Below, in pieces: positions 8,286 to 15,864 of a stretch of DNA of 24,028 nucleotides. Positions within the stretch are counted from its first letter, which is position 1. Each line of letters opens with the position of its first letter. The notes under the pieces are model-generated. The model was not told the DNA's origin. It ran no database searches and saw nothing but the letters and a program-made list of their open reading frames with translations. The translations under genes and the position numbers were made by a program. The stretch covers positions 1 to 24,028 of the forward strand of contig JBIIYQ010000037.1 in NCBI GenBank assembly GCA_044346745.1. Reading direction: 5' to 3'. This stretch comes from UKL13-2 sp044346745. Its GTDB lineage: Bacteria; Pseudomonadota; Gammaproteobacteria; Burkholderiales; Usitatibacteraceae.

Positions 8286-8504
8286 ATGAAAACGTGGGTT
8301 AAAGCGGGGCTTGTTGCAGGCTTGGTGTCGTGTTTGGTTGGTTGCGCTAACGTCTCGCCGACACAGCGCGCGACACTCGCCAAGCCGGAGATGCAGTTCG
8401 ACTTTGACCGCGCAGCGGGCGCTATCACTGGCCATACCTATGCGAGCAAAGAGGGCGCCTCTGGCGGTAAAGCGGTCGGCGGCGGCGGTTGTGGTTGTAC
8501 GTAA
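8286..8504 (+). CDS. small lipoprotein with Gly/Cys-rich tail (DUF4266)
   Basis: A 72-residue protein with a lipoprotein signal: Lys near the start, a hydrophobic core and lipobox LVGC, so acylation is expected at Cys20. Mid-protein residues PEMQFDFDRAAG and the tail GGGGCGCT match what I know of DUF4266, a family of unknown function. After processing, the only cysteines are the lipidated one and the Cys-Gly-Cys tail pair. The ATG at 8286 follows an AGGAAGGGG/AAAGGG purine stretch. It lies 124 bases after the cytochrome/FG-GAP gene and 81 bases before the DUF3570 gene, on the same strand. DUF4266 and DUF3570 genes commonly sit together, in my recollection with ApbE-type flavin transferase and thioredoxin-like genes, which are absent here. 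Confidence 0.75.
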   Translation: MKTWVKAGLVAGLVSCLVGCANVSPTQRATLAKPEMQFDFDRAAGAITGHTYASKEGASGGKAVGGGGCGCT

Positions 8505-8585
8505 AGATCACAAAACACTAATAAGGACGGCGATTTTCAGGCATTTTTGCTTGGAAATGACCGTGGATAAAGGACTTTTGCTTTT

Positions 8586-9800
8586 ATGAAGCCGCGCGAA
8601 CACCCGCTGTCGAGTCTTTTTGCCGCCGCCATGGCGTTGCCGATTGTGGCCATCCCGGTCGTGGTGAACGCGCAGACGAACGGGCAGTCAATCGCGCAAC
8701 CTTCGACTTCCACGTCTTTACTGCCCGCCGGCGCGGCTGTTGGTGTCCGTTCCCTTTGGTATCGCGAAGACGGCAATCGAATGAAGATCACCGAGCCAGT
8801 CGTCTGGATGAAAACGCCTATCGGTGAACACTGGGAAATCGGCGGCAGTGCCACGGTCGATATGGTGAGTGGCGCGTCCCCCATCATCACGTCGAATGCC
8901 ACGGGCCAACCGGCACAGATTTATACCGGCGCTTCCATTACCGACCGTCGTAAAGCCTACGACGCGAACGTCATGCGAAAGTACGGTGAGTTAAACGAGA
9001 ACACCATCGGTGTCTCGTTTGCGCGCTCGGATGAGAAGGACTATGAGTCCAAAGCGTACGGCTTGAATACCACGTTTGATTTCAACGAACGCAACACAAC
9101 ATTGGCGCTGGGCATCGGCAGTCGCAACGACCGAGTCATGTCGGTGACAGACAAGACGCTCGACCGCGCACGCGACGCCAAGGAATTTTTGGTGGGCGTG
9201 ACACAAATCATCGATCGCCGCACGTTGGTGCAATCGAATCTGGTCTATACCAAGCTGACGGGCTATTTAAACGACCCGTATAAATTAACCTTTTCGTTGT
9301 ACCGCGACGGCCTCTCACCGCGCGTGGCGTCGGTACGCGATTCACGGCCGGAATCACGCAGCCAAATTGCGTGGCTGACACGTGGCAAACGTGCACTCAC
9401 GGGTTTAGGTGCGGTTGTTTCAGCCGAATATCGCTTCTATCGCGACGATTGGGGCATTCGCTCCCACACTCTAGCGGGCACTTGGTTGCAGACGGTCAAC
9501 GAGACCTGGCAAGTTGAGGGCGGGTTGCGTTATTACTCACAATCGCAGGCCGATTTTTATCGGCGTGAAATCACCCAACGGCCGATCCCGACGATTTCTT
9601 CGAGCGACCAACGATTAGCAGGTTTTGGCGCGTTCGAGCCATCGATCAAAGTTATCGCCAAGGTTGGCGACCACGTGTCGGTGGATTTGAGTTTTTCGCG
9701 GTACATGCAACGCGGTAGTTGGAAACTCGGCGGAAGCCAAGGCGAATACGAACCGCTGTCAGCCCGTTTGATCAACGCGGGGCTGGTTTACCGCTTCTAG
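8586..9800 (+). CDS. DUF3570 protein, predicted outer-membrane barrel
   Basis: A 404-residue exported protein of the DUF3570 type, function unknown. A signal peptide (about residues 1–30, ending VVNAQ) precedes a long region of alternating hydrophobic and polar strands. The protein ends in LINAGLVYRF, and a terminal aromatic residue is typical of outer-membrane beta-barrels. Conserved-looking segments are VWMKTPIGEHWEIGGSATVD, MVSGASP near residue 100, and the Arg/Tyr-rich strands SAEYRFYRDDWGIRSHT and LRYYSQSQADFY. The ATG at 8586 has AAAGGA upstream at a somewhat long spacing. The stop is only five bases from the stop of the convergent PHA-region gene. It is adjacent to a DUF4266 lipoprotein, its usual partner, so a joint role at the outer membrane is inferred. 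Confidence 0.8.
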   Translation: MKPREHPLSSLFAAAMALPIVAIPVVVNAQTNGQSIAQPSTSTSLLPAGAAVGVRSLWYREDGNRMKITEPVVWMKTPIGEHWEIGGSATVDMVSGASPIITSNATGQPAQIYTGASITDRRKAYDANVMRKYGELNENTIGVSFARSDEKDYESKAYGLNTTFDFNERNTTLALGIGSRNDRVMSVTDKTLDRARDAKEFLVGVTQIIDRRTLVQSNLVYTKLTGYLNDPYKLTFSLYRDGLSPRVASVRDSRPESRSQIAWLTRGKRALTGLGAVVSAEYRFYRDDWGIRSHTLAGTWLQTVNETWQVEGGLRYYSQSQADFYRREITQRPIPTISSSDQRLAGFGAFEPSIKVIAKVGDHVSVDLSFSRYMQRGSWKLGGSQGEYEPLSARLINAGLVYRF

Positions 9801-9805
9801 CCTGG

Positions 9806-10150
9806 CTACTTCTTCTTCGCTGCAGCTGGTTTCTTGGCAGCAGCGGGTTTGGCTGGCTTTTCAGCTGGCGCGGCATCCTTCAGCACTTTCTCAAGCTGCT
9901 CGTGTACCGCCTTTTCGATCGGTGTCTTCATCATCTTCAGCATAAAGCCCAAGGTGACTTCGAGCATCATCTCTGTCTCACTCACCGTCAAGCTACCCGT
10001 CACACCGGGACGCGAAAAACTCAACGTATTGCCGCTCCAGTCACCGCTCAGGTCAAACTTTTCATCCAGCTTAGCGACCATCTTGTCGGCGGCGGCTCTG
10101 GCACCTTTTAGTCCGAGGTGGTGCTGACGGGTGAGGGCGATATCAGGCAT
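9806..10150 (-). CDS. polyhydroxyalkanoate granule-region protein (PHA_gran_rgn family)
   Basis: A 114-residue soluble protein resembling the 'putative polyhydroxyalkanoic acid system protein' family (TIGR02610/PHA_gran_rgn). Members are found in polymer-storing bacteria and are thought to act at or near PHA granules. Visible features are the N-terminal segment HHLGLKGARAAADKMVAKLDEKF, then a W-S-G-x-x-L-S-F strand, a TVSETEMMLEVTLGFML region, and a C-terminal helix followed by an Ala/Lys/Pro tail ending AAAKKK. That basic low-complexity tail resembles histone H1-like or PhaF-like tails and could bind DNA or negatively charged surfaces (inference). The start at 10150 is chosen over a longer frame to 10219 because GGAG lies six bases upstream and the family begins there. 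No PHA synthase or phasin gene is in the window. Confidence 0.75.
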   Translation of the reverse strand: MPDIALTRQHHLGLKGARAAADKMVAKLDEKFDLSGDWSGNTLSFSRPGVTGSLTVSETEMMLEVTLGFMLKMMKTPIEKAVHEQLEKVLKDAAPAEKPAKPAAAKKPAAAKKK

Positions 10151-10294
10151 GTGGTCTCCGGGCGGCAGTTTGTGTTGTTGTGCGCTGAGTTTACAAGAAA
10201 GGCCGGTGCGATCGCTCATCCCGCAAAATGGGTGTCCGTCGCATGCGCTCGTCGTTCAGCACCCGCCCACTAGCGGTTTGGTGGAGGTGACCTT

Positions 10295-11530
10295 ATGCTG
10301 TCGACCATGAACAAAGTCATTCAAGCCATCAGCCGCCGCTATCGCGACCTCGAAGCCCGCAAACTGGCGGAATTGCCGCCTGACCAGTGGGAAGACATTT
10401 TCGCTTTCGACAGTGCGTTAAGGCGCAACAAGTGGACTGTCACATTAGCAGCGATCGGTGTGTGGCTGGTGGCGGCCGTGGCATTTCGGCTGACCGTCAA
10501 TAAAGCGAGTTGGATGGAGGCGTTCCTGTTGACGCTGTTCCTCCTAGTCACCACCGGTTTTGCGCTGAGGTCGGTTTGGTTTGGGCATAGAAAACTCAAA
10601 ATATCGTTGCGCTCGTTTGGTCTCGTGTTTTTGCTCGCGAGTGCCGGTGCGGTGTTCGGTGGCATGATCGGTCGTTGGGCGAAAGTTGGTTCTCTTGAAG
10701 GCGTGTTTGCAGACTTTGGTAGTTTCGGCAGTCGCACCTTGTTTGCCGGATTGATTGCCGGCACTGTTTACGGTGGGCTGGTACTGTTGGTGTTGCTGTT
10801 GCGTCGACGCACATTGCAAAAGCGTAATGAAGAGTTACAACGCCAAACTGAACAGGAGCGGACGGCGCGCCAGCTGGCGGATGCGAGACTTAAATTGATG
10901 CAAGCTCAGGTAGAGCCGCATTTCTTATTCAACACGCTAGCGAGTGTGCAACAGTTGGCCGAAGGCAAAGCGCCTGAGGCGGCGGAGCTCACTCGTGAAT
11001 TGATAACTTTCCTGCGCGCTGGGCTCGCCGGGCTGCGGGACGATACGACCACCTTGGAACGTGAGTTTGCGATGGCAGCCGCATTTCTGGCCATCATGAA
11101 AACGCGCATGGGTGATCGACTATCGTATGAACTGCATTTGCCGGAATTGCTGCGTAGCCGGGCGATACCCCCGGCCATGTTGATCTCGCTGGTCGAAAAT
11201 GCCATCAAACATGGGTTGGAGCCGTCGACCTTGGGTGGCAAGTTATGGATCGGCGCGCGTGAAATGTCTAACGAAGAAACAACTACACTTGTTATCGAAG
11301 TTCGTGATACCGGGCTCGGGCTGGGCGCTGGCGTTAGTTCGACGGTGGGGGGCGGGGTCGGGCTGGCTAACGTACGTGAGCGTTTGGCGGCAATTTACGG
11401 CGAACGTGCTCGATTGCAGATTGAGGAGAATTCACCGCACGGGGTGGTTGCGATGATAGAAATTACCGAACTGAAGCCCGTGACATCGGGCACGGAGCCG
11501 ATGGCCGATTCTTGTGGGGGTGTGATGTGA
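10295..11530 (+). CDS. LytS-type sensor histidine kinase
   Basis: Membrane-bound histidine kinase of the His_kinase (PF06580) family. About four N-terminal transmembrane helices lie at residues 46–66, 72–95, 104–125 and 147–170, followed by a coiled coil (about 170–200). The phosphoacceptor segment is PHFLFNTLASVQQL with His209. The ATP-binding domain has the N-box VENAIKHG (N302), DTGLGLG, and GGGVGLANVRERL. There is no recognisable periplasmic ligand domain, so the signal is probably sensed within or near the membrane. The start at ATG 10295 is supported by GGAGGTGA upstream. The stop overlaps the response-regulator start by four bases, so the two form a translationally coupled pair. The signal and targets are unknown; AlgZ/FimS-like roles are possible in this class. 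Confidence 0.88.
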   Translation: MLSTMNKVIQAISRRYRDLEARKLAELPPDQWEDIFAFDSALRRNKWTVTLAAIGVWLVAAVAFRLTVNKASWMEAFLLTLFLLVTTGFALRSVWFGHRKLKISLRSFGLVFLLASAGAVFGGMIGRWAKVGSLEGVFADFGSFGSRTLFAGLIAGTVYGGLVLLVLLLRRRTLQKRNEELQRQTEQERTARQLADARLKLMQAQVEPHFLFNTLASVQQLAEGKAPEAAELTRELITFLRAGLAGLRDDTTTLEREFAMAAAFLAIMKTRMGDRLSYELHLPELLRSRAIPPAMLISLVENAIKHGLEPSTLGGKLWIGAREMSNEETTTLVIEVRDTGLGLGAGVSSTVGGGVGLANVRERLAAIYGERARLQIEENSPHGVVAMIEITELKPVTSGTEPMADSCGGVM

Positions 11531-12282
11531 CAAAAGCGTTGATTGCGGATGATGAACCACTGATGCTGTCGCGCATCAGTGAACTCGTCAATCAGGTCTG
11601 GCCTGATCTCGAAATTGTTGCACGCTGCAAAAATGGTGAAGAAGCACTTGCCGCGTTTTGTCAGCATCAGCCGGAGGTGGTGTTTCTGGACATTCGTATG
11701 CCGGGAAAGAGCGGCCTGGAAGTGGCAGCCGAAATCGGCGATACCGCACATATCGTGTTTGTGACCGCATATGATGAATACGCCATCGCAGCTTTCGAAA
11801 GTGGTGCGGCGGATTACCTGTTAAAGCCGGTGGAACTTCCCCGTCTGGCCGAGGCGGTACAGCGATTACGCAAACGGATCGACGCCAAGCCGCCGACAGC
11901 ACCGGCGGATTTAACGCTGCTGGTGAAGTCGCTGTTGGAACAGGCAAAACCGACGGAGAAATTGCGATGGATTCGTGCCTCGGTCGGCAATGCCACGCGC
12001 CTCATCCACGTCGATGACGTATTGTTCTTTCAATCCGATACGAAGTACACACGCATCGTGCTGAAGGAAAGTGAGGCGTTGGTACGCACGCCGCTCAAAG
12101 AATTGATTGAAGGATTAGACACAGAGGTGTTCTGGCAAGTGCATCGCGGCAGTATCGTCAACGCCCACGTCATCGATCGAGCCGTACGCGAGGGGCCGGA
12201 GAAATTGACGTTGTACATCAAGGGCTCTTCCGAGCGGCTGGCCGTCTCCCGGCAATACTTTTATCTATTCAAGCAAACCTAG
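11527..12282 (+). CDS. LytTR-family response regulator
   Basis: A 251-residue transcriptional regulator that receives phosphate from the kinase encoded just upstream. The receiver domain has the acidic pocket D8-D9-E10, phosphoacceptor D55 in VVFLDIRMPG, T80 in VFVTAYDEYA and K100 in YLLKPVE. A linker leads to a C-terminal LytTR DNA-binding domain (about 148–250) with DVLFFQSDTKYTRI, VRTPLKELIEGL and VHRGSIVNAHVI, a typical fold signature (AlgR/LytR type). The GTG at 11527 is chosen because it overlaps the kinase stop (GTGA), has a G-rich ribosome site upstream, and gives the usual short N-terminus before the acidic pocket. A TTG five codons earlier is the alternative. LytTR proteins bind paired direct repeats; I did not identify targets in the window. 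Confidence 0.88.
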   Translation: MTKALIADDEPLMLSRISELVNQVWPDLEIVARCKNGEEALAAFCQHQPEVVFLDIRMPGKSGLEVAAEIGDTAHIVFVTAYDEYAIAAFESGAADYLLKPVELPRLAEAVQRLRKRIDAKPPTAPADLTLLVKSLLEQAKPTEKLRWIRASVGNATRLIHVDDVLFFQSDTKYTRIVLKESEALVRTPLKELIEGLDTEVFWQVHRGSIVNAHVIDRAVREGPEKLTLYIKGSSERLAVSRQYFYLFKQT

Positions 12283-12414
12283 CGGCTAGACGAAGGTACC
12301 TGGCGTTACGCTCTTGGGGTGCAGTGCCGTCCGGCGCTCAAGTTTGATTCATTTCGGTCGAAGTAGAAGGTGTCGCCATCCCTTCTCCCTCCCACCGCTA
12401 GTGGGTCGCATTTC

Positions 12415-15400
12415 ATGCTTGTTGAAGCCAACCCGTTTCGTTTTCGTGTGAGTGATCGGCCAGATCGCGGTTTGCGGCTGGCACTGCAAACGGCGATTCT
12501 CGTCATCACGACGCTAATGGCTGCCGCCGGTCTGATCATCTGGCAGGGTGAGTCACAGCGCCTGCAAGATGCTGAACTGCTCAACCTGGCCAGCTCGCAG
12601 CGCACTAGTTTGTTGCGTATCGCAACCGACCTCGACCTGCCTACAGAGCGTGCCATGCGACAAGTCAATGTCGCTATCGCAAGATCTCGACGAAATGCAG
12701 AGCGGGTCGAGGCTTTGCTTGGAGTACATGTTGATGAGGAGGCGAGCAACATTCCCGCTCGTTTGTTGTTTGCCGTCGAGCGGGCGAGAAACTCGCGCGA
12801 ACAGCTGCTCGCGTTGGCCGAACGGGTTGTGCGGGTTGACCCTTCAGTCGCCATGAGTGATGCGGTTCGTGTCGGCTTAGTCAACCAAGTGCGTGGACAA
12901 GCGGAGATAACCGGTGTGGTCGCCGACGCCTTAGTCGTCGAAGTGCAGCGTTATCTCGAAGATAGGTCAGCTACAGTGATACGGAAGCTGGTGGTGATTG
13001 CCTTATTGACGGTAGTCGTTATCATCGCGCTGTCGTTTGGTGTTGTTGAGCCTACCGCACGGATACTGAGGCGCCAGCACCTGCACCTCTCCCAGCAAAT
13101 TGGGGAGGGGAAGCGGCTGGCACTAGTTGCTCGTCGAACCAACAATGTGGTGGTCATCACCGACGCTGATCGACGGATTGTTTGGGTTAATGCGGCGTTC
13201 ACGCGCGTCTTCGGCTACACCCTCGACGAAGCGGTTGGTCAAAGACCAGCCGAGCTGGTACGCAGCAACGGCAATGAACCAGCGACGTTGGCCAAGCTGC
13301 GGGACGCCATGAATGCAGGGCAAGCGGTTCGTGTTGAATTACTAACCCGGAGTAAACATGGGGCAGATTTTTGGCTAGACACCGACATTCAGCCACTACG
13401 CGATGAAGCGGGTGTGTTGACCGGCTTTATTGCCGTCGAGACTGACATCACGCAACAGGTGTTTCAGCGGGAGCGTTTACGTGCGGTGCTCAATACGCTT
13501 CCGGCGGGAGTCGTAGAATTTGACGGTAAGTCGGGATCCATCGTTGATGCTAACCACGCTGCCGAACAGGTACTCGGCTTGGCGCGTAATGAATTGCAGG
13601 GGCGATACAACATCGATGCCGCCGCCAGTTCCGTTCGTGATGACTTGACGCCGTTCCCCATTGATCAACATCCACTACAACGGTCAATGCGTGACGGCGA
13701 AAGTGTGCGCGGCGAGGTGATGGGGATAGTCAATTCCTCGGGGGTGTTGCGGTGGCTTGTCGTAAACAGCGCACCGTTACGTGGCCCTCAAGGTGCGATC
13801 ACGGGTGCGGTGGCGTGTTTTGTTGATGTCACCGAGCAAAGGGAGCAGCAACTGCTGTTGCAGCTTGCGTTGAAGGCCGCGCGAATTGGCACTTGGCAAT
13901 GGCGTATCGAAGTCGGCGACTATGAGTGGAGTGAAGCGAGTTGCCGGATGCTCGGCTTTGAGGTTGCCGGTTTTGCGTCCCACCTTCAAGCTTGGAAAGA
14001 TCGGATTCATCCGGCAGACCGCCATCGACACGATGCATTACTACACGCCCATCTACGGGATTCGCGCACGTCGTATTCCTGCGACATTCGTATGCAGCAT
14101 CGGGATGGACATTGGGTATGGATCCAGATAGTTGGTGAAGTGCTGGAACGCGATGCCAGTGCACAGGTGCAACGCATGGTCGGCATACATGTCGATATTA
14201 GTGAGCGCAAACAGCATGAGGCGCAGCTGACGGCAAGTGCGATGTCGGACGCGCTGACCGGACTGCCCAACCGCGCAGATGTGCTCAGTCGCTTGGAAGG
14301 GCTAATCGCGGCAAAACAAAAGGATCCTAGCCGCCACTTTGGTCTGCTCTTCCTCGACTTTGATCGGTTTAAACATGTCAATGATTCGCTAGGCCATGCA
14401 GCCGGGGATGAGTTGTTAAGGCAAATTTCAGAGCGCTTGAAGGGGACACTGCGCCTGGGTGATGCCATTGCGCGTGATGGTGGTGAAACAAGCCAGCTTG
14501 CCGCACGTCTGGGCGGAGACGAATTTGTTGTCTTGCTGGGAGCCATGCAAAAACCGATGGACGCGTGTCTAGTTGCCGATCGCCTACTGAAAACGCTCGA
14601 GCGACCCTATCTCATCGATGGTCACGTAGTGCATTCGACCGCGTCGATCGGAATTGTTCATTCCGATCTTTCGTTCGTCGATGCCAGCAGCCTGCTGCGT
14701 GACGCCGATACTGCCATGTATGAGGCGAAACAGACCGGTCGGGCACGGTGGGTGTTGTTCGAGGCTAGCATGCACGACAAAGTGACACTACGCGCTGGCT
14801 TGGAGGCGGATCTGCACTCCGCAATTGAGCGTGAAGAATTGTTTGTAGTTTATCAGCCAGTGGTTTCACTCAACGAGACAACGGGAATCGCTGGATGCGA
14901 CGGGGTAGAAGCGCTGGTGCGCTGGAGCCACCCGACACGAGGAGTTGTCCCGCCGGTACAATTCATTCCGGTAGCGGAGGAGTGCGGCCTCATAGCGCGG
15001 CTTGGGCAGTTTGTGCTCTCCCAAGCGTGCAAGCAGTTTATGAATTGGAAGGAGACGCTTGGCCAGCGTGCGCCGAGTTTATTGGCGGTGAATCTATCGG
15101 TGGCGCAGCTGCGAGAAGCCGACCTTGTAGAAGCGGTGCAAGCCACGTTGGTCGCCACCGGTATGCCAGCGGCTTGTCTTCAGCTTGAGGTCACAGAAAG
15201 TCTCGCTGCGCAAGATGCTACGGCACAAAAACGACTGCGTGAACTCAAGGCATTGGGGATCAAACTTGCGCTCGACGATTTTGGAACCGGTTACTCGTCG
15301 CTCGCCTGCCTTCACCAGTTGCCGGTGGATACCGTGAAGGTTGATCGGTCGTTTGTTGCCGAAGCTGAGCACAGCGAGTATCACTTCGCGTTGATCGAGG

Positions 15401-15648
15401 CGACAGTGCGTGTTGCGCGGACGTTGCGTATGACGACGGTGGCGGAGGGCATCGAAACGGCAAGCCAGACCGCGCTGGTACAACGACTCGGTTGTGATCG
15501 TGGACAGGGGTATTACTTTAGTAAACCACTGCTCGCGGCGCAGCTCGCGGAGTGGGTTTCCAGTCGTATGCCCTCAGCGGGTGAAGTGGTTGTGCAGCTT
15601 AACCAGCGCCGTGGCGGCATGGGCGACCGAGGCGGCACTCAGGGGTGA
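12415..15648 (+). CDS. membrane-bound PAS-PAS-PAS-GGDEF-EAL cyclic-di-GMP protein
   Basis: Predicted bifunctional cyclic-di-GMP synthase/phosphodiesterase of 1077 residues. Two transmembrane helices (about 22–43 and 190–211) flank a mostly helical periplasmic sensor region. Three PAS domains follow (about 235–347, 354–476 and 482–597), the third being a PAS_3-like fold with WQWRIEV and DGHWVWIQIVGEV. The GGDEF domain (about 601–780) has an intact GGDEF at 700–704. The EAL domain (about 795–1050) has EAL at 832–834 and the metal/catalytic set LEVTES, LDDFGTGYSSL, VKVDRSF, VAEGIET and GQGYYFSKPL, so phosphodiesterase activity is expected. There is no RxxD inhibitory site in the usual place before GGDEF, and a short insert precedes it. 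The start could instead be the GTG at 12370; neither has a clear ribosome site. It lies 132 bases after the LytTR gene. Confidence 0.9.
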   Translation: MLVEANPFRFRVSDRPDRGLRLALQTAILVITTLMAAAGLIIWQGESQRLQDAELLNLASSQRTSLLRIATDLDLPTERAMRQVNVAIARSRRNAERVEALLGVHVDEEASNIPARLLFAVERARNSREQLLALAERVVRVDPSVAMSDAVRVGLVNQVRGQAEITGVVADALVVEVQRYLEDRSATVIRKLVVIALLTVVVIIALSFGVVEPTARILRRQHLHLSQQIGEGKRLALVARRTNNVVVITDADRRIVWVNAAFTRVFGYTLDEAVGQRPAELVRSNGNEPATLAKLRDAMNAGQAVRVELLTRSKHGADFWLDTDIQPLRDEAGVLTGFIAVETDITQQVFQRERLRAVLNTLPAGVVEFDGKSGSIVDANHAAEQVLGLARNELQGRYNIDAAASSVRDDLTPFPIDQHPLQRSMRDGESVRGEVMGIVNSSGVLRWLVVNSAPLRGPQGAITGAVACFVDVTEQREQQLLLQLALKAARIGTWQWRIEVGDYEWSEASCRMLGFEVAGFASHLQAWKDRIHPADRHRHDALLHAHLRDSRTSYSCDIRMQHRDGHWVWIQIVGEVLERDASAQVQRMVGIHVDISERKQHEAQLTASAMSDALTGLPNRADVLSRLEGLIAAKQKDPSRHFGLLFLDFDRFKHVNDSLGHAAGDELLRQISERLKGTLRLGDAIARDGGETSQLAARLGGDEFVVLLGAMQKPMDACLVADRLLKTLERPYLIDGHVVHSTASIGIVHSDLSFVDASSLLRDADTAMYEAKQTGRARWVLFEASMHDKVTLRAGLEADLHSAIEREELFVVYQPVVSLNETTGIAGCDGVEALVRWSHPTRGVVPPVQFIPVAEECGLIARLGQFVLSQACKQFMNWKETLGQRAPSLLAVNLSVAQLREADLVEAVQATLVATGMPAACLQLEVTESLAAQDATAQKRLRELKALGIKLALDDFGTGYSSLACLHQLPVDTVKVDRSFVAEAEHSEYHFALIEATVRVARTLRMTTVAEGIETASQTALVQRLGCDRGQGYYFSKPLLAAQLAEWVSSRMPSAGEVVVQLNQRRGGMGDRGGTQG

Positions 15649-15804
15649 TTAGGTGCCTACGCGGAGCGGGATTTCCGTCGCACCTCGCGGTTCATGGGAG
15701 TACCGCTCATATTTGACGGCAATCGCATTGAACCGCGTTGCGGCGAGGGAGCCTTAGGGCGAAGAAAAGTCGAAGTAGAAATCGATGGGGTCGGTGGCGG
15801 GCAT
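15649..15804 (-). pseudogene. remnant of a 2-hydroxychromene-2-carboxylate isomerase-like gene (DsbA fold)
   Basis: On the minus strand, an ATG (15804) with AAGGGA upstream begins the peptide MPATDPIDFYFDFSSP. A TAA stop (15756–15754) comes next, and the same frame continues GSLAATRFNAIAVKYER before losing resemblance and stopping at 15649. Read through the stop, this is very like the N-terminus of 2-hydroxychromene-2-carboxylate isomerases (xDFYFDFxSPYxYLAxxR...), glutathione-dependent DsbA-fold enzymes of naphthalene-type degradation. The TAA stands where a Tyr codon (TAC) is expected. A different frame carries NREVRRK, which might be the next family segment after a frameshift. Only about 50 of roughly 200 codons remain, and the c-di-GMP gene begins where the rest would be. 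The match is by memory, not alignment. Confidence 0.6.
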
Positions 15805-15819
15805 CGCGGCTTTCCCTTG

Positions 15820-15850
15820 AAAAAACAAAGCCGCTCAACGAGCGGCTTTG
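15820..15850 (-). terminator. rho-independent terminator of rne
   Basis: An 11-bp perfect stem, CAAAGCCGCTC (15826–15836) with GAGCGGCTTTG (15840–15850), closes an AAC loop. On the minus strand it is followed by six T residues (complement of 15820–15825). It sits 14 bases past the rne stop codon. The isomerase remnant starts right after it. Confidence 0.88.
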
Positions 15851-15864
15851 TATGGTGTTGCGAA

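Noticed and set aside
12282..12296. CTAG-CGG-CTAG palindrome at the LytTR gene end
   Set aside because: Too short for a terminator and not followed by a T run.
12359..12374. Shared word gtcgaagtagaa with the isomerase remnant (15769–15780), encoding FYFD on the minus strand
   Set aside because: A 12-base match is expected by chance in 24 kb, and the flanks at 12,360 do not resemble the isomerase.
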